From an uncultured Ruminococcus sp. (GTDB taxonomy: Bacteria > Bacillota > Clostridia > Oscillospirales > Ruminococcaceae), in contig CANQVK010000009.1 of NCBI GenBank assembly GCA_947627275.1, positions 1-64,000 on the forward strand: 64,000 nucleotides of DNA, given 5' to 3'. The position numbers and the translations under genes are program-made. How positions within the stretch are numbered: the first letter of the stretch is position 1; each line of letters opens with the position of its first letter. The notes beneath the pieces were generated by a model, which did not search any database, had not been told where the DNA came from, and saw nothing but the letters and a program-made list of their open reading frames with translations. Of this stretch, positions 1-7,369 are shown piece after piece.

Positions 1-55
1 GCAACATGCGGTTCAACATCCGGCAGCGTGCGGTTTTAAGTCCGTGCAGTTGCGG

Positions 56-664
56 TTATGCGGTCGGCATATACAAACCGCACCAATACAGCATTTCAAA
101 TGCATAGAATGACATCGGCTTGTCCATTACTTCCTCAATGAATTTCAGGTATTCCTCCTTCGTCCAGAACTCCATCTCTCTTGCATCCTTTTTGCCCATA
201 CTGCCTGCCTTGACAACAGGGTTGCACCGTAAACCATAATATTTTACGGCATGATTGAAGACGGCAGAAAGCTGGCTGTTAATCGTTCTGAGGTATGCCG
301 GTGAATATGGCTTGCCCTTGTCATTGCGATAGCCAAGCATCTGGTTCTGCCATTTCAGAACATCGGCAGCCTTAATATTGCTCAGTGCCATTTTCCCAAA
401 ATAGGGAAGTATTGCGGAATTTATGATTGCATTTTTGGTCTGCCAGGTGTGTTCCCTGATTTTGTGGAGCATATCCTGACGATATGCTTCAACAAAACTT
501 TCAAAGGTCATGTTCAGGTCGTTGCTTTCACTGAGTGTAAACTCTCTTTCCCACTCCATAGCGGCTTTCTTTGTTTTGAAGCCTCGTTTGGTCTTTTTCC
601 TGTGTAAACTTGTATAGCAGGAAACATAATATGTACCACGTTCTTTATCCTTGTAAACTGGCAT
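56..664 (-). pseudogene. Truncated tyrosine integrase (Tn916/phage type)
   Basis: Site-specific recombinase that would integrate and excise the surrounding element. From the ATG at 664 the 202-residue product shows an N-terminal arm-binding segment (MPVYKDKERGTYYV) and a SAM-like core-binding domain (about residues 55-130). It enters the catalytic domain at FEMLYWCG, then leaves the family pattern and stops after YMPTA. The Arg, His-x-x-Arg and Tyr residues of the catalytic domain are all absent. Relatives are about 380-400 residues, so roughly half is missing and the protein should be inactive. The start is chosen because AAAGGAG lies a few bases upstream; a longer reading frame to 784 runs back through an excisionase remnant. 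DNA left of about position 90 shows no integrase continuation in the frames I tried, which points to a rearrangement rather than a single frameshift. Confidence 0.75.
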
Positions 665-745
665 GATACAACCTCTCCTTTCTCGGTATAATTGTAGATT
701 TTTTTCTGCAAATACTTCTTGCTGACCTTTCCGGAAACAGCAATA
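600..745. repeat. Imperfect direct repeat, copy 1 (xis/int junction)
   Basis: About 140 bases spanning the end of an excisionase gene and the start of an integrase gene. It recurs at 1095-1240 with most bases conserved, including the stretch tgtaccacgttc, the ribosome-binding region and gctgacctttcc. It looks like a tandem duplication or recombination between two related elements. A 100-codon gene (781-1083) now sits between the copies. Confidence 0.7.
662..745 (-). pseudogene. 3' remnant of a second excisionase gene
   Basis: Read on the minus strand just before the truncated integrase, one frame gives GKVSKKYLQKKIYNYTEKGE. This aligns closely with the C-terminus of the intact excisionase at 1159-1353 (GKVSRKYLNERIYGYTEEKE). 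Only the last 25 or so codons remain and no N-terminal helix-turn-helix is present. It is part of an imperfect duplication of the excisionase/integrase junction. Confidence 0.6.
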
Positions 746-780
746 AGGCTCTTTGCACGTACATATCAAAATAAGGAAAA

Positions 781-1083
781 TCATTCCCTCATGTAATATG
801 CGTTAACATAGAACAGACAGTCATAATGGCATATATCAACGTCTGCCGAAAATTTCTTGTCCCTGACAACATATGTATCATAGAATGCTTTTTGAGATTT
901 CAGACTGCTCCATGACGAGATGTATTTTTCAGCCTGCTTTCTGTCTGCACTGTCGTAGATGAAACCCTGAATCTCGAATGCCTTTGAGCGTGACATTTTT
1001 GCACCCTCAGTGATAAACTTTTTTTTTGCAGCTTTAAATGTGCTTACCTTAAAGCTTCTTGAATTGATTTTTACTTCAAACAT
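781..1083 (-). CDS. Unknown 100-residue protein
   Basis: Not recognised. The product starts MFEVKINSRSFKVSTFKAAKK and is lysine- and serine-rich in its first half and tyrosine-rich at the end, with no signal peptide or membrane segment. The ATG at 1083 follows AAAGGAGA at good spacing, so it is probably translated. It lies between the two copies of the excisionase/integrase repeat, as if carried in by the rearrangement that duplicated them. Function unknown; a small accessory protein of the mobile element is the simplest guess. Confidence 0.5.
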   Translation of the reverse strand: MFEVKINSRSFKVSTFKAAKKKFITEGAKMSRSKAFEIQGFIYDSADRKQAEKYISSWSSLKSQKAFYDTYVVRDKKFSADVDICHYDCLFYVNAYYMRE

Positions 1084-1159
1084 AATAGTTTCTCCTTTGT
1101 AAGCTTGTATACCAGGGAACGTAGTATGTACCACGTTCCCTACTCTTGTAAACAGGCAT
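1076..1159 (-). pseudogene. 5' remnant of an integrase gene
   Basis: Starts with an ATG overlapping the excisionase stop and encodes MPVYKSRERGTYYVPWYTSL before diverging and stopping after RRNYYV. The first 18 or so residues match the N-terminus of the truncated integrase at 56-664 (MPVYKDKERGTYYVSCYTSL). Everything downstream of the arm-binding segment is gone. This marks the original position of the integrase directly after the intact excisionase. Confidence 0.65.
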
Positions 1160-1240
1160 TATACAGCCTCCTTTTCCTCGGTATAGCCGTAGATTCTTTC
1201 GTTCAGATACTTTCTGCTGACCTTTCCCGGAATGGTCACA
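1095..1240. repeat. Imperfect direct repeat, copy 2 (xis/int junction)
   Basis: Partner of the repeat at 600-745. This copy contains the real end of the intact excisionase and the first codons of an integrase remnant. Confidence 0.7.
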
Positions 1241-1353
1241 CATCCTTTTGCTGCAAGTTTCTGATTCCACTCCTGGATCATCATGTAAGCCTTGCTCTTG
1301 GAAACGCCAAGCATTTCGGCTACCTCCTGTGCCGTGTAAAATAGTTTTGCCAT
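1159..1353 (-). CDS. xis: Excisionase / helix-turn-helix DNA-binding protein
   Basis: Sixty-four-residue MerR-like (HTH_17, excisionase family) DNA-binding protein. The motif FYTAQEVAEMLGVSKSKAYM covers residues 5-24 and is followed by a basic wing. In Tn916-like and ICE elements this protein bends attachment-site DNA and directs the integrase toward excision; it also acts as a repressor in some relatives. It is complete, and its stop overlaps the ATG of an integrase remnant, which is the usual translationally coupled arrangement. Because both integrase copies nearby are broken, it may now be without a partner unless an integrase is supplied in trans. Confidence 0.75.
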   Translation of the reverse strand: MAKLFYTAQEVAEMLGVSKSKAYMMIQEWNQKLAAKGCVTIPGKVSRKYLNERIYGYTEEKEAV

Positions 1354-1579
1354 GTCAATCTTTCCTTTCTGAATTTAATTTTAATATATATAAAGCCTTA
1401 GGTTATGATTCCTTGACTTTATTAGAACGCTTCTGTAGCGTTTTTTCGTGAACTGGCTGTGAATTTTTCATTCCTTATAGCATCAGTGGCTTTTAATTTG
1501 TAGAGTGTGTTGCCACACAAGCGTTGCACCATAATGACAACACACCCTATTATACCTTTTTCACTGCCTTCAGTGACAA

Positions 1580-1711
1580 TTACTTACGGATTTTCTCACG
1601 GAGAACGGCACGTTTGATTGGTGGAAACCACTCCATAAATGTTGCATTAGACATATTAACTACAGTGGTTGAAATCACATTCCTAAATCCTTGCTTTTCT
1701 ACTAAACTCAT
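1580..1711 (-). CDS. Small ORF, 43 residues, strong ribosome-binding site
   Basis: Reads MSLVEKQGFRNVISTTVVNM and ends KRAVLREKIRK followed by TAA. It has an excellent Shine-Dalgarno (AGGAGGTG) six bases before the ATG. A further AAAGGAGG with a six-codon GTG frame (MFNLRV) lies just upstream and could be a leader peptide. The product is basic at its C-terminus, with no membrane segment. Family not recognised. The upstream signal is far better than expected by chance in AT-rich intergenic DNA, so translation is plausible. Confidence 0.45.
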   Translation of the reverse strand: MSLVEKQGFRNVISTTVVNMSNATFMEWFPPIKRAVLREKIRK

Positions 1712-2655
1712 GTTAACACCTCCTCTCTTTTTTCGATTAGACCCTTAAATTAAACACATCCTCCTTTCAAACATTTAAGGTCACGTACTATATTAGAACG
1801 CATCTGAGATTTAACGAATGGCATTTTTTTAACGTCCTCACTTGATTAGCAACGTCCCTCCATGTAAAACAACGTCCCCCCTATGTAAAAGAAATATTCT
1901 CACAGTGAGTCGATTTTTATATCAAAATTCAGGCTGTTTTTGTGCTAATTTTGCCCCGATTTAGTGAATTATGCATAAATTTCAATTTCAAGAAAGCCAA
2001 AAATTCTAAAATCACGACAAAAAATCAGGCGCTTTCAAAATAGCTAAAATCCAAAAATGAGCAAAAAAAGCACATCCAATTGATTTGACTGTGCTTATCT
2101 GGTGCGATGTACTTATGTGATATATTTCACTGAGCGTTTGCGTGTGGTTTTCAGTAAGGACAATGAGGGAGCAGATTTGCATTGTTCTCTGCTACTAAAT
2201 TAAGTCCACTCTATTTTATAATTATAAATATAGTACGTTTCTGACCGCACTTAAAATTTCCTCTCTGAATTTTGGCAAAAAAATAAAAGCACGAAGCTTT
2301 TGAAACATGATATACACTTGTAATCAAGAATGTGCGAAACTGATTGAAATCTTTTTTAAAACGACCAAAATAAACATAGTGATTCCTGTAAAATTCAAAC
2401 CTCTTTCATCACAATGATCTATGTGAAAAATACCACATTACCTAAATTCCTGTACTCTCATCCTTTTGAACAATGCCCCTTAAAATTTTATATGTCAATT
2501 GCAGAATATTTCAAAGTTGATTCAATTCTCAAACTTTCGTAAGGTTTTTTACATACATTTTGTTTTTCATTTTTTGCAGGTGGATTTTACCCCACTGCTT
2601 CAATAAGTTTTACCCCCATGAACCCCATATTTGAAAATTCCATAGAATTTTACTT
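1712..2655. other. AT-rich non-coding stretch of the mobile region
   Basis: Apart from the iteron-like triplet at 1831-1891 I see no gene here. Around 2578-2625 two imperfect units (gattttaccccac and gttttacccccatg) resemble the repeated ends of some transposons, but no transposase is present. A weak hairpin with a T-run (acgct/agcgt, 1427-1446) lies just outside this interval. Confidence 0.4.
1831..1891. repeat. Iteron-like tandem units of about 20 bp
   Basis: Three consecutive units each begin aacgtcc: 1831-1850, 1851-1870 and 1871-1891. The last two also share atgtaaaa at their ends, so on the minus strand they read as TTTTACAT followed by a G-run and GACGTT. Such spaced repeats are typical of replication-initiator or repressor binding sites on plasmids and conjugative elements. 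No initiator gene is present here, so this may be a leftover control region. Confidence 0.5.
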
Positions 2656-4494
2656 CTATGACCTCAGGGTATATGTCCCCCAAATAATTTCTATAAGGCT
2701 ATCCATAAACCACTTTATTATGACTATTTCAAAAGTGCTTCTAATTAACTTTCTAAAAAGGCAAAAAATAAAAGCCCTAACGGCTTTGGATATGCAGTAT
2801 AAACAATATTCTTGACCATTTGAATAATTTGATGTGCCGGAAACCTCTAAACGTTTATAACCATAGTACTGACTTGCACCTGCTGTTTGTTGGACGTCTA
2901 AGCCGTTTCCATTTGCACCATGGGGACTGGCTAAACCTGTAAAATATCTCTGCCCACCATCTGCATTATAACCGATGCCATCTTTATAGGCTGCCTCGTA
3001 TTGATTAATTCTAAGCTGGCTGCCACCAAGTTGGGATAGGTTAACAGTGCCATCGGTTTCAGCTATATTGCTTGTCGATATCATGTTGGAGGCTTTTAAC
3101 ATTGCGTTATCTTCCGAACTTGCTTCTGGATAGTTTTTATTAGATAAATACCATGCTGTCGCTTTGTAACCATTGATTGGCTGTTCATCTGTTATTGTCA
3201 CTTTATCGGAAACGTTGTTTCTAACAAATGAATAGGAGTCACCATTCTTTATATCTTTGATTTCAGTGAAATAGCCTGTCGTTGGGTCTTTGTAAAGATC
3301 AGCATATAGTTTAATGATGGTCTTTTCGCCCGTGGTTTTATTCTCATCTTTTGGTTCTTCTGGATAATATGGTACGTTTGGTTTATTTGTTTCTATGTCG
3401 AATGTATCTATTGGAATGCTGGTTACCATGTCCTTTAACCAGAAAATTTGCATCGCATAACCTTGTGTTCTGTAACTGAAATTATATGTTATCGGAGTGT
3501 AGCTAAGTTTCTCCATCCAAGAACCATCGCCGTAAGATATTGCACTTCCATCAGTTTCCTTAAACTGCCCCGGAACGGAAACGCCTAAGACATTCTTCAT
3601 TGCTGCTTCCATTTCAGTGTCTAAGTATTCTGTTCTCTTAATCTGAAAGTTGTTAGCAAGGCTTGAAAATCTATCACGTATAGTCCATGCATTACCAGGG
3701 TCTCTGTGATTTTCAACTAAGTTCCCCTCAACATAACCATACCATGAGGCTACGTATCTATTACCTGTAGTTTGATAGCTGGCATCAGGATTTGCTAAAA
3801 ATAAGACAGGTTCTACAACTAAGAATGTGTTGTTCATGTTTATTCCATTTAATTTATTATTATAGAACGACATCATGAAAAAGAAATAACGAGACTGGGC
3901 TTCACCATTGTATGTTCCTGCCTCCTCCATAAACCAATTATAAAAGAGTTTACCATTTATCTTTAGTCCACCTTCACCTTCAGTGAAAAATGTTTCATCG
4001 GATTTACCACCTGCTTGAAGATGTTTTTGTATGTCCATGGAAGAAATTTCACCATGTTTGCCTTTATTTATTAGGTCTATTATGCTTTTGTCAAAGTCAG
4101 TATCTCGAAAACATGAGATGTTTTCCTTTTCAGCTACTGGAGCATACCTAGTATACGAGTTAATGTAATTATAATTTGGAACGTCAGATATAACGTAGCC
4201 ATATCTATCTATTTGATAATCCCAAACATCTATATAGTAATCACCATAAATATTAGGGATTACTTTTGTTTCTCCTGATGAATCTTTGCTCACGAGTGAA
4301 AACCTTAATCCTATGTTTTCGTCATTCATAGCATCGTCAGTTACTGAGGTTGCTGTTCCTCCTCCACCAAAGCCACCACCTGCACCACCGCCGGAACCTG
4401 CAAAGGCGATTAGGTTTGGTGGGATAAACGTGAATGTTAGTATTAGAGCTAACATGAATACTGACACTCTTGAAATGAATGTTTTATGCTTCAT
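2656..4494 (-). CDS. Secreted glycine-rich surface protein, probable broken C-terminus
   Basis: Family not recognised. The 612-residue product has a classical signal peptide (residues 1-32, cleavage near AFA-GS), then a glycine-rich linker (GSGGGAGGGFGGGG) and a large extracellular body rich in Tyr, Asn and Asp. No LPxTG motif, lipobox or transmembrane anchor is seen before the end. GGAGGAAAAAGC precedes the ATG. From about residue 565 the composition changes abruptly to a hydrophobic Ile/Phe/Arg tail (SKAVRAFIFCLFRKLI), and this segment overlaps a rho-independent terminator at 2762-2790. I infer that the native stop was lost and translation now runs through the former terminator. It is the last gene of the block 6937-2656 and could act with the lipoprotein encoded first in that block. 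Confidence 0.6.
   Translation of the reverse strand: MKHKTFISRVSVFMLALILTFTFIPPNLIAFAGSGGGAGGGFGGGGTATSVTDDAMNDENIGLRFSLVSKDSSGETKVIPNIYGDYYIDVWDYQIDRYGYVISDVPNYNYINSYTRYAPVAEKENISCFRDTDFDKSIIDLINKGKHGEISSMDIQKHLQAGGKSDETFFTEGEGGLKINGKLFYNWFMEEAGTYNGEAQSRYFFFMMSFYNNKLNGINMNNTFLVVEPVLFLANPDASYQTTGNRYVASWYGYVEGNLVENHRDPGNAWTIRDRFSSLANNFQIKRTEYLDTEMEAAMKNVLGVSVPGQFKETDGSAISYGDGSWMEKLSYTPITYNFSYRTQGYAMQIFWLKDMVTSIPIDTFDIETNKPNVPYYPEEPKDENKTTGEKTIIKLYADLYKDPTTGYFTEIKDIKNGDSYSFVRNNVSDKVTITDEQPINGYKATAWYLSNKNYPEASSEDNAMLKASNMISTSNIAETDGTVNLSQLGGSQLRINQYEAAYKDGIGYNADGGQRYFTGLASPHGANGNGLDVQQTAGASQYYGYKRLEVSGTSNYSNGQEYCLYCISKAVRAFIFCLFRKLIRSTFEIVIIKWFMDSLIEIIWGTYTLRS
2762..2790 (-). terminator. Intrinsic terminator inside the reading frame's 3' end
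   Basis: Minus-strand hairpin AAAGCC-gttag-GGCTTT followed by TTATTTTTT. It sits about 40 codons before the annotated stop of the 612-residue protein, which suggests that the last part of that frame is read-through of formerly non-coding DNA. Confidence 0.6.
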
Positions 4495-4527
4495 AATGCT
4501 TTTTCCTCCTTGCTTGTTAAATAGGAT

Positions 4528-4551
4528 GAGAGACTAAACGTGTAGTCTCTC
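4528..4551. promoter_or_regulatory. Intergenic hairpin 1 of a repeated set
   Basis: Perfect inverted repeat gagagacta/tagtctctc with a six-base loop between the 171- and 612-codon genes. It has no T-run. Two related hairpins occur at 5109-5136 and 5163-5183, so it looks like a conserved RNA processing, stability or protein-binding element rather than a terminator. Confidence 0.5.
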
Positions 4552-4563
4552 GCAGTTGTAATT

Positions 4564-5079
4564 TTACTGTATAGTCCGCATATTTAATACTTTTACACTG
4601 TCCGGTCTAAGTATGTAACATAAACCTTTTGACTTAAACATACACTCTGTATTTGTGTACATTTTTAATGACTTATCTATACCGTGTATTCTTACACCTG
4701 TATATGTTCTCAATAAGTAATTAACTAACTTAGAGTCTGTTATATCAGCCTTTTTAACATTGCTTCTCTTTATAATTTCATTCATCATTCTATAAGCCGA
4801 TGGATGAAGTGTATCAAACATCTTCTGCGTATTGTAGGATATCTTAACAAGTACTTCTGTTTGTTCATTTACAGTGGTTGCAATATTTGAATACTCAAAT
4901 GCTTTTATCGGCTTTTCGTATTTTCCCTCCTTCAATAATCGTGCTTTTGTCTCAGTAAGCGCTGTGTATAATATTATCTCATTAACTCCTTCGAACTCCA
5001 CTTCTATTCCTCCTAAAAAATCATAGTCGTCATATAATATTATATCACAGTCAAATTGTTTTTTCAAGTCTTTGTCCAT
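4564..5079 (-). CDS. Unknown 171-residue protein of the exported-protein block
   Basis: Not recognised. The product begins MDKDLKKQFDCDIILYDDYD and is soluble, with mixed alpha/beta composition and no signal peptide. The ATG at 5079 is preceded by GGAAAGGAGG; the longer frame to 5136 would start inside hairpin 2 and is rejected. It lies between a lipoprotein gene and a secreted-protein gene in the same direction, with a repeated hairpin on each side. A cytosolic role in regulating or assembling the exported proteins is possible but unproven. Confidence 0.55.
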   Translation of the reverse strand: MDKDLKKQFDCDIILYDDYDFLGGIEVEFEGVNEIILYTALTETKARLLKEGKYEKPIKAFEYSNIATTVNEQTEVLVKISYNTQKMFDTLHPSAYRMMNEIIKRSNVKKADITDSKLVNYLLRTYTGVRIHGIDKSLKMYTNTECMFKSKGLCYILRPDSVKVLNMRTIQ

Positions 5080-5108
5080 ATGTTTTCCTCCTTTCCTTAT
5101 AAAAATCA

Positions 5109-5136
5109 ATGAGAGACTAAACTTGTGGTCTCTCAT
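5109..5136. promoter_or_regulatory. Intergenic hairpin 2 of a repeated set
   Basis: Inverted repeat atgagagac/gtctctcat (9 bp), sharing the core gagagac/gtctctc with hairpin 1. It lies just upstream of the ribosome-binding site of the 171-codon gene, so it could affect translation initiation or protect a processed 5' end. Confidence 0.5.
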
Positions 5137-5162
5137 GTATTTAATGCCTTATAAAAAGGAAA

Positions 5163-5183
5163 TGAGAGGCTAAAATCCTCTCA
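5163..5183. promoter_or_regulatory. Intergenic hairpin 3 of a repeated set
   Basis: Seven-base stem tgagagg/cctctca directly after the stop of the lipoprotein gene. Both arms differ from hairpins 1 and 2 in a compensated way (gagagac/gtctctc against gagagg/cctctc), which supports a role for the folded RNA. Confidence 0.45.
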
Positions 5184-5197
5184 CATGTGTTTTACAA

Positions 5198-6937
5198 TTA
5201 TCTAAGATGTATATCAGAGAAGTCATCGTCTGGCTCTTCATACCAGTTGTTATCATCCCAGTCTGCCTCCCAGTTTCCGCCACCTGAACCTCCGCCATTA
5301 TTCGCAGGTGGTTCAACTGGAGGTGTGTATGTTGGGACATCCTCAGGTGGTTCAACTGGAGGTGTATAAACAGGTGTGTCGTTATTGCTTGATCCACCGC
5401 CATTATCCTCAGGTGTTTCAGCTGGAGGTGTGTATGTTTGGGTATCAGCAGGTGGATTGACTGGTGTTTCAGCTGGAGGTGTGTCGTTGTTGCTTGATTC
5501 ACCGTCATTTGATTGGGTGTCCTGTGGCTTACCGTATTTATCTGTTACGTGGTCTATAAACTCTCTTTCTGAGATTTCCTCTGGCTTTAAGTCCTTGGTA
5601 AAATCTTCATATTCCTTTACAAACGTGTCCTTGTCACAAGTTAGGTTATCCTTGTTTTCTTCCCAAATCTGATTAAGGTAATCTTCTTTTTCCTTTTCAG
5701 CAAGTTCCTCGGCAAATGCAATGGAATAACTTTCCTCGATGCTCTCCTCAAACTCCTCAGGTGTCATTCCGCCAGAGATTTCCTTGATGTAATCGGCTAT
5801 AAACTGCTCTTTAGTTACGCTCATGTCATTGGCATCCTGCTTGTTCCACAACTCCTCTGCCTGTGCTTCAAGTACCTGTGTGGAACCTTTATCTGCGTTA
5901 TTCAACAGATAACCGTTGTCCTCATAGTACTGGTTGAATGCATTCACTATGATTGAAATTGCCTCTGCCTTGGTGATGCCCTCATTCCAACGGGTTTCTG
6001 GGGTGATGATGCCCTTTTCTACTGCCATTACGAGAGATTTGTAAAGTTCCTCGGTAACGCCCTTGTCTACGTTGTCTAAACTATGCTTTAATGTATAGGC
6101 ATTGCAACGGTCTGAACCTGCGATTTTCAGTTCTGCTGAAAGGTCGCCTGCATTGGTGCAGTCCTTCAATGATGCTGAGGTTGTGTCAAAGGATTGCACT
6201 GCATCTACACCATAAACCTCATTCATTACCAGATAAACAAACTCCGCTCTGCTCATCGCTCCCTTGAAATTATCTGCTGTCAGGCTCTTGTCTTGGGTAT
6301 TGATGTAACTGTTTGCGTTCTGCTGTGCCGCATAATTGATATACTGGTCATAGTCTGTGCCTGTTACCGCTGATGTGAAATCGTCTACAGCCGGCAAACT
6401 CTTAACCGGTGTGGTCGCTCTGGTGACCAATGCCATTGCTTCGGCTCTGCTCAGTGTGTCTCCGCCATTAAAATAATTCGGGGTGCTGTCGGGCAACAAA
6501 TTGAAATAGGCATTGAACATGGCTGCGGTACGGTCGGAATCGGAAAGGTCGGTGTAAATGGCATCTAAACTGCTATTGATGGAATCCTCCATTGCACTGC
6601 CCTTCATTTCCTCCGCAACAAACTGATTGCCAAGAACTATGCTCAACGTGTTATTCGTACACTGCTTTTCGTCCTTGTCAAGATAAAATGCTCCATACTT
6701 AATTCCGTCCACAATCTCATTGCCAAAAATCGTATCCACTGCCGTTCTCATTTCTTCATAATTGGTCAGCTTTCCAAGTTCTGTCCAGTTCAGCTCAGCT
6801 TTGGACGCAACATCGCTGTCGGACACGCTCACGTCAATAACAATGGGCTTGTTTGTATCTATGTCATTTTTACATCCTGTCATCTGCACCGTAAGTGCCA
6901 GTGCGAAAACTGCAATCATCATCTTCTTTGCTTTCAT
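5198..6937 (-). CDS. Lipoprotein with SLH-like segments and proline-rich tail
   Basis: Surface lipoprotein of 579 residues. The lipobox (LTVQMTGC) predicts lipidation of Cys22 and anchoring on the outer face of the membrane. Two or three segments resemble S-layer-homology repeats (DTLSRAEAMALVTRAT; GAMSRAEFVYLVMNEVYG; EGITKAEAISIIVNAF). An acidic, probably helical stretch follows (EEFEESIEESYSIAFAEELA), then repeated YTPPVEPP/YTPPAETP units and a Gly/Trp/Asp-rich end. ATG 6943 touches the GGAGGA and is too close, so ATG 6937 (six-base spacing) is preferred. It is the first gene of the exported block and is served by the consensus promoter at 7020-7048, which overlaps a palindrome shared with the XRE gene. 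It may bind cell-wall polymer or a partner protein; exact role unknown. Confidence 0.65.
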   Translation of the reverse strand: MKAKKMMIAVFALALTVQMTGCKNDIDTNKPIVIDVSVSDSDVASKAELNWTELGKLTNYEEMRTAVDTIFGNEIVDGIKYGAFYLDKDEKQCTNNTLSIVLGNQFVAEEMKGSAMEDSINSSLDAIYTDLSDSDRTAAMFNAYFNLLPDSTPNYFNGGDTLSRAEAMALVTRATTPVKSLPAVDDFTSAVTGTDYDQYINYAAQQNANSYINTQDKSLTADNFKGAMSRAEFVYLVMNEVYGVDAVQSFDTTSASLKDCTNAGDLSAELKIAGSDRCNAYTLKHSLDNVDKGVTEELYKSLVMAVEKGIITPETRWNEGITKAEAISIIVNAFNQYYEDNGYLLNNADKGSTQVLEAQAEELWNKQDANDMSVTKEQFIADYIKEISGGMTPEEFEESIEESYSIAFAEELAEKEKEDYLNQIWEENKDNLTCDKDTFVKEYEDFTKDLKPEEISEREFIDHVTDKYGKPQDTQSNDGESSNNDTPPAETPVNPPADTQTYTPPAETPEDNGGGSSNNDTPVYTPPVEPPEDVPTYTPPVEPPANNGGGSGGGNWEADWDDNNWYEEPDDDFSDIHLR

Positions 6938-7019
6938 GTTCATTCCTCCATAAAAAATGATTTTCTTAATGATACCACTTAAACCGGAAAAAGTCGACGG
7001 GGGACTCGTTCACATCTTG

Positions 7020-7048
7020 ATTATATCACAAACTTTGACTTGTGTCAA
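7020..7048 (-). promoter_or_regulatory. Consensus sigma-A promoter for the exported block
   Basis: On the minus strand TTGACA (7048-7043), 17 bases, TATAAT (7025-7020): a perfect consensus. It points at the lipoprotein gene starting at 6937. The -35 box lies within the palindrome at 7039-7071, so a repressor bound there would block it. Confidence 0.8.
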
Positions 7049-7071
7049 TAGCGTTACGCTATTTATACAAG
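7039..7071. promoter_or_regulatory. Palindromic operator between divergent genes
   Basis: Inner arms atagcg/cgctat around tta, and outer arms cttgt/acaag on the same axis (centre 7055). It overlaps the -35 of the leftward promoter and a likely rightward promoter (TTGACT at 7035-7040). It is a natural binding site for a dimer of the adjacent XRE protein. Confidence 0.65.
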
Positions 7072-7141
7072 GTTTATCATTTCTGAAAATTGCTTTACAA
7101 TATATGTAAGCCTATTTTATGAAATGAGCGAGGTAATTTTC

Positions 7142-7369
7142 ATGAAAGCCGAATTTAAAGGACAGTATGAGCAGCTTGGACTAAACATTGTATATTATAG
7201 AAAAAAGAAAAAACTTACACAGCTTCAGCTTGCCGAACTTGTCGACATAGACCGAAGCCATATAAGTGCAATTGAACTTGGGAATGTAGGAGCTTCACTT
7301 GATGTTATCTTTAAGCTTTGTGAAGTCCTTTGCATTACACCCAAGACTTTATTTGATTTCAGAGATTAG
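7142..7369 (+). CDS. XRE-family transcriptional regulator
   Basis: Seventy-five residues that are almost entirely one Cro/C1-type helix-turn-helix: LTQLQLAELVDIDRSHISAI is the HTH and is followed by the usual LCEVLCITPKTLF closing helix. The start MKAEF at 7142 is preferred because GAGG lies eight bases upstream; the alternative ATG at 7124 has no ribosome-binding site. It is transcribed divergently from the lipoprotein block and shares a palindrome with it, so it is probably an autoregulated repressor of that block. No sensor domain is present; release would need an antirepressor, a partner protein or titration. Confidence 0.75.
   Translation: MKAEFKGQYEQLGLNIVYYRKKKKLTQLQLAELVDIDRSHISAIELGNVGASLDVIFKLCEVLCITPKTLFDFRD

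Noticed and set aside
2570..2630. Possible end of an IS21-like insertion sequence
   Set aside because: Only two short similar units (gattttacccc and gttttaccccc) are visible, with no transposase gene or partner end in the window.
5270..5500. Closely spaced repeats that could pass for a CRISPR array
   Set aside because: They are in frame within the lipoprotein gene and encode YTPPVEPP/YTPPAETP units; spacing and sequence follow codons, not repeat-spacer order.
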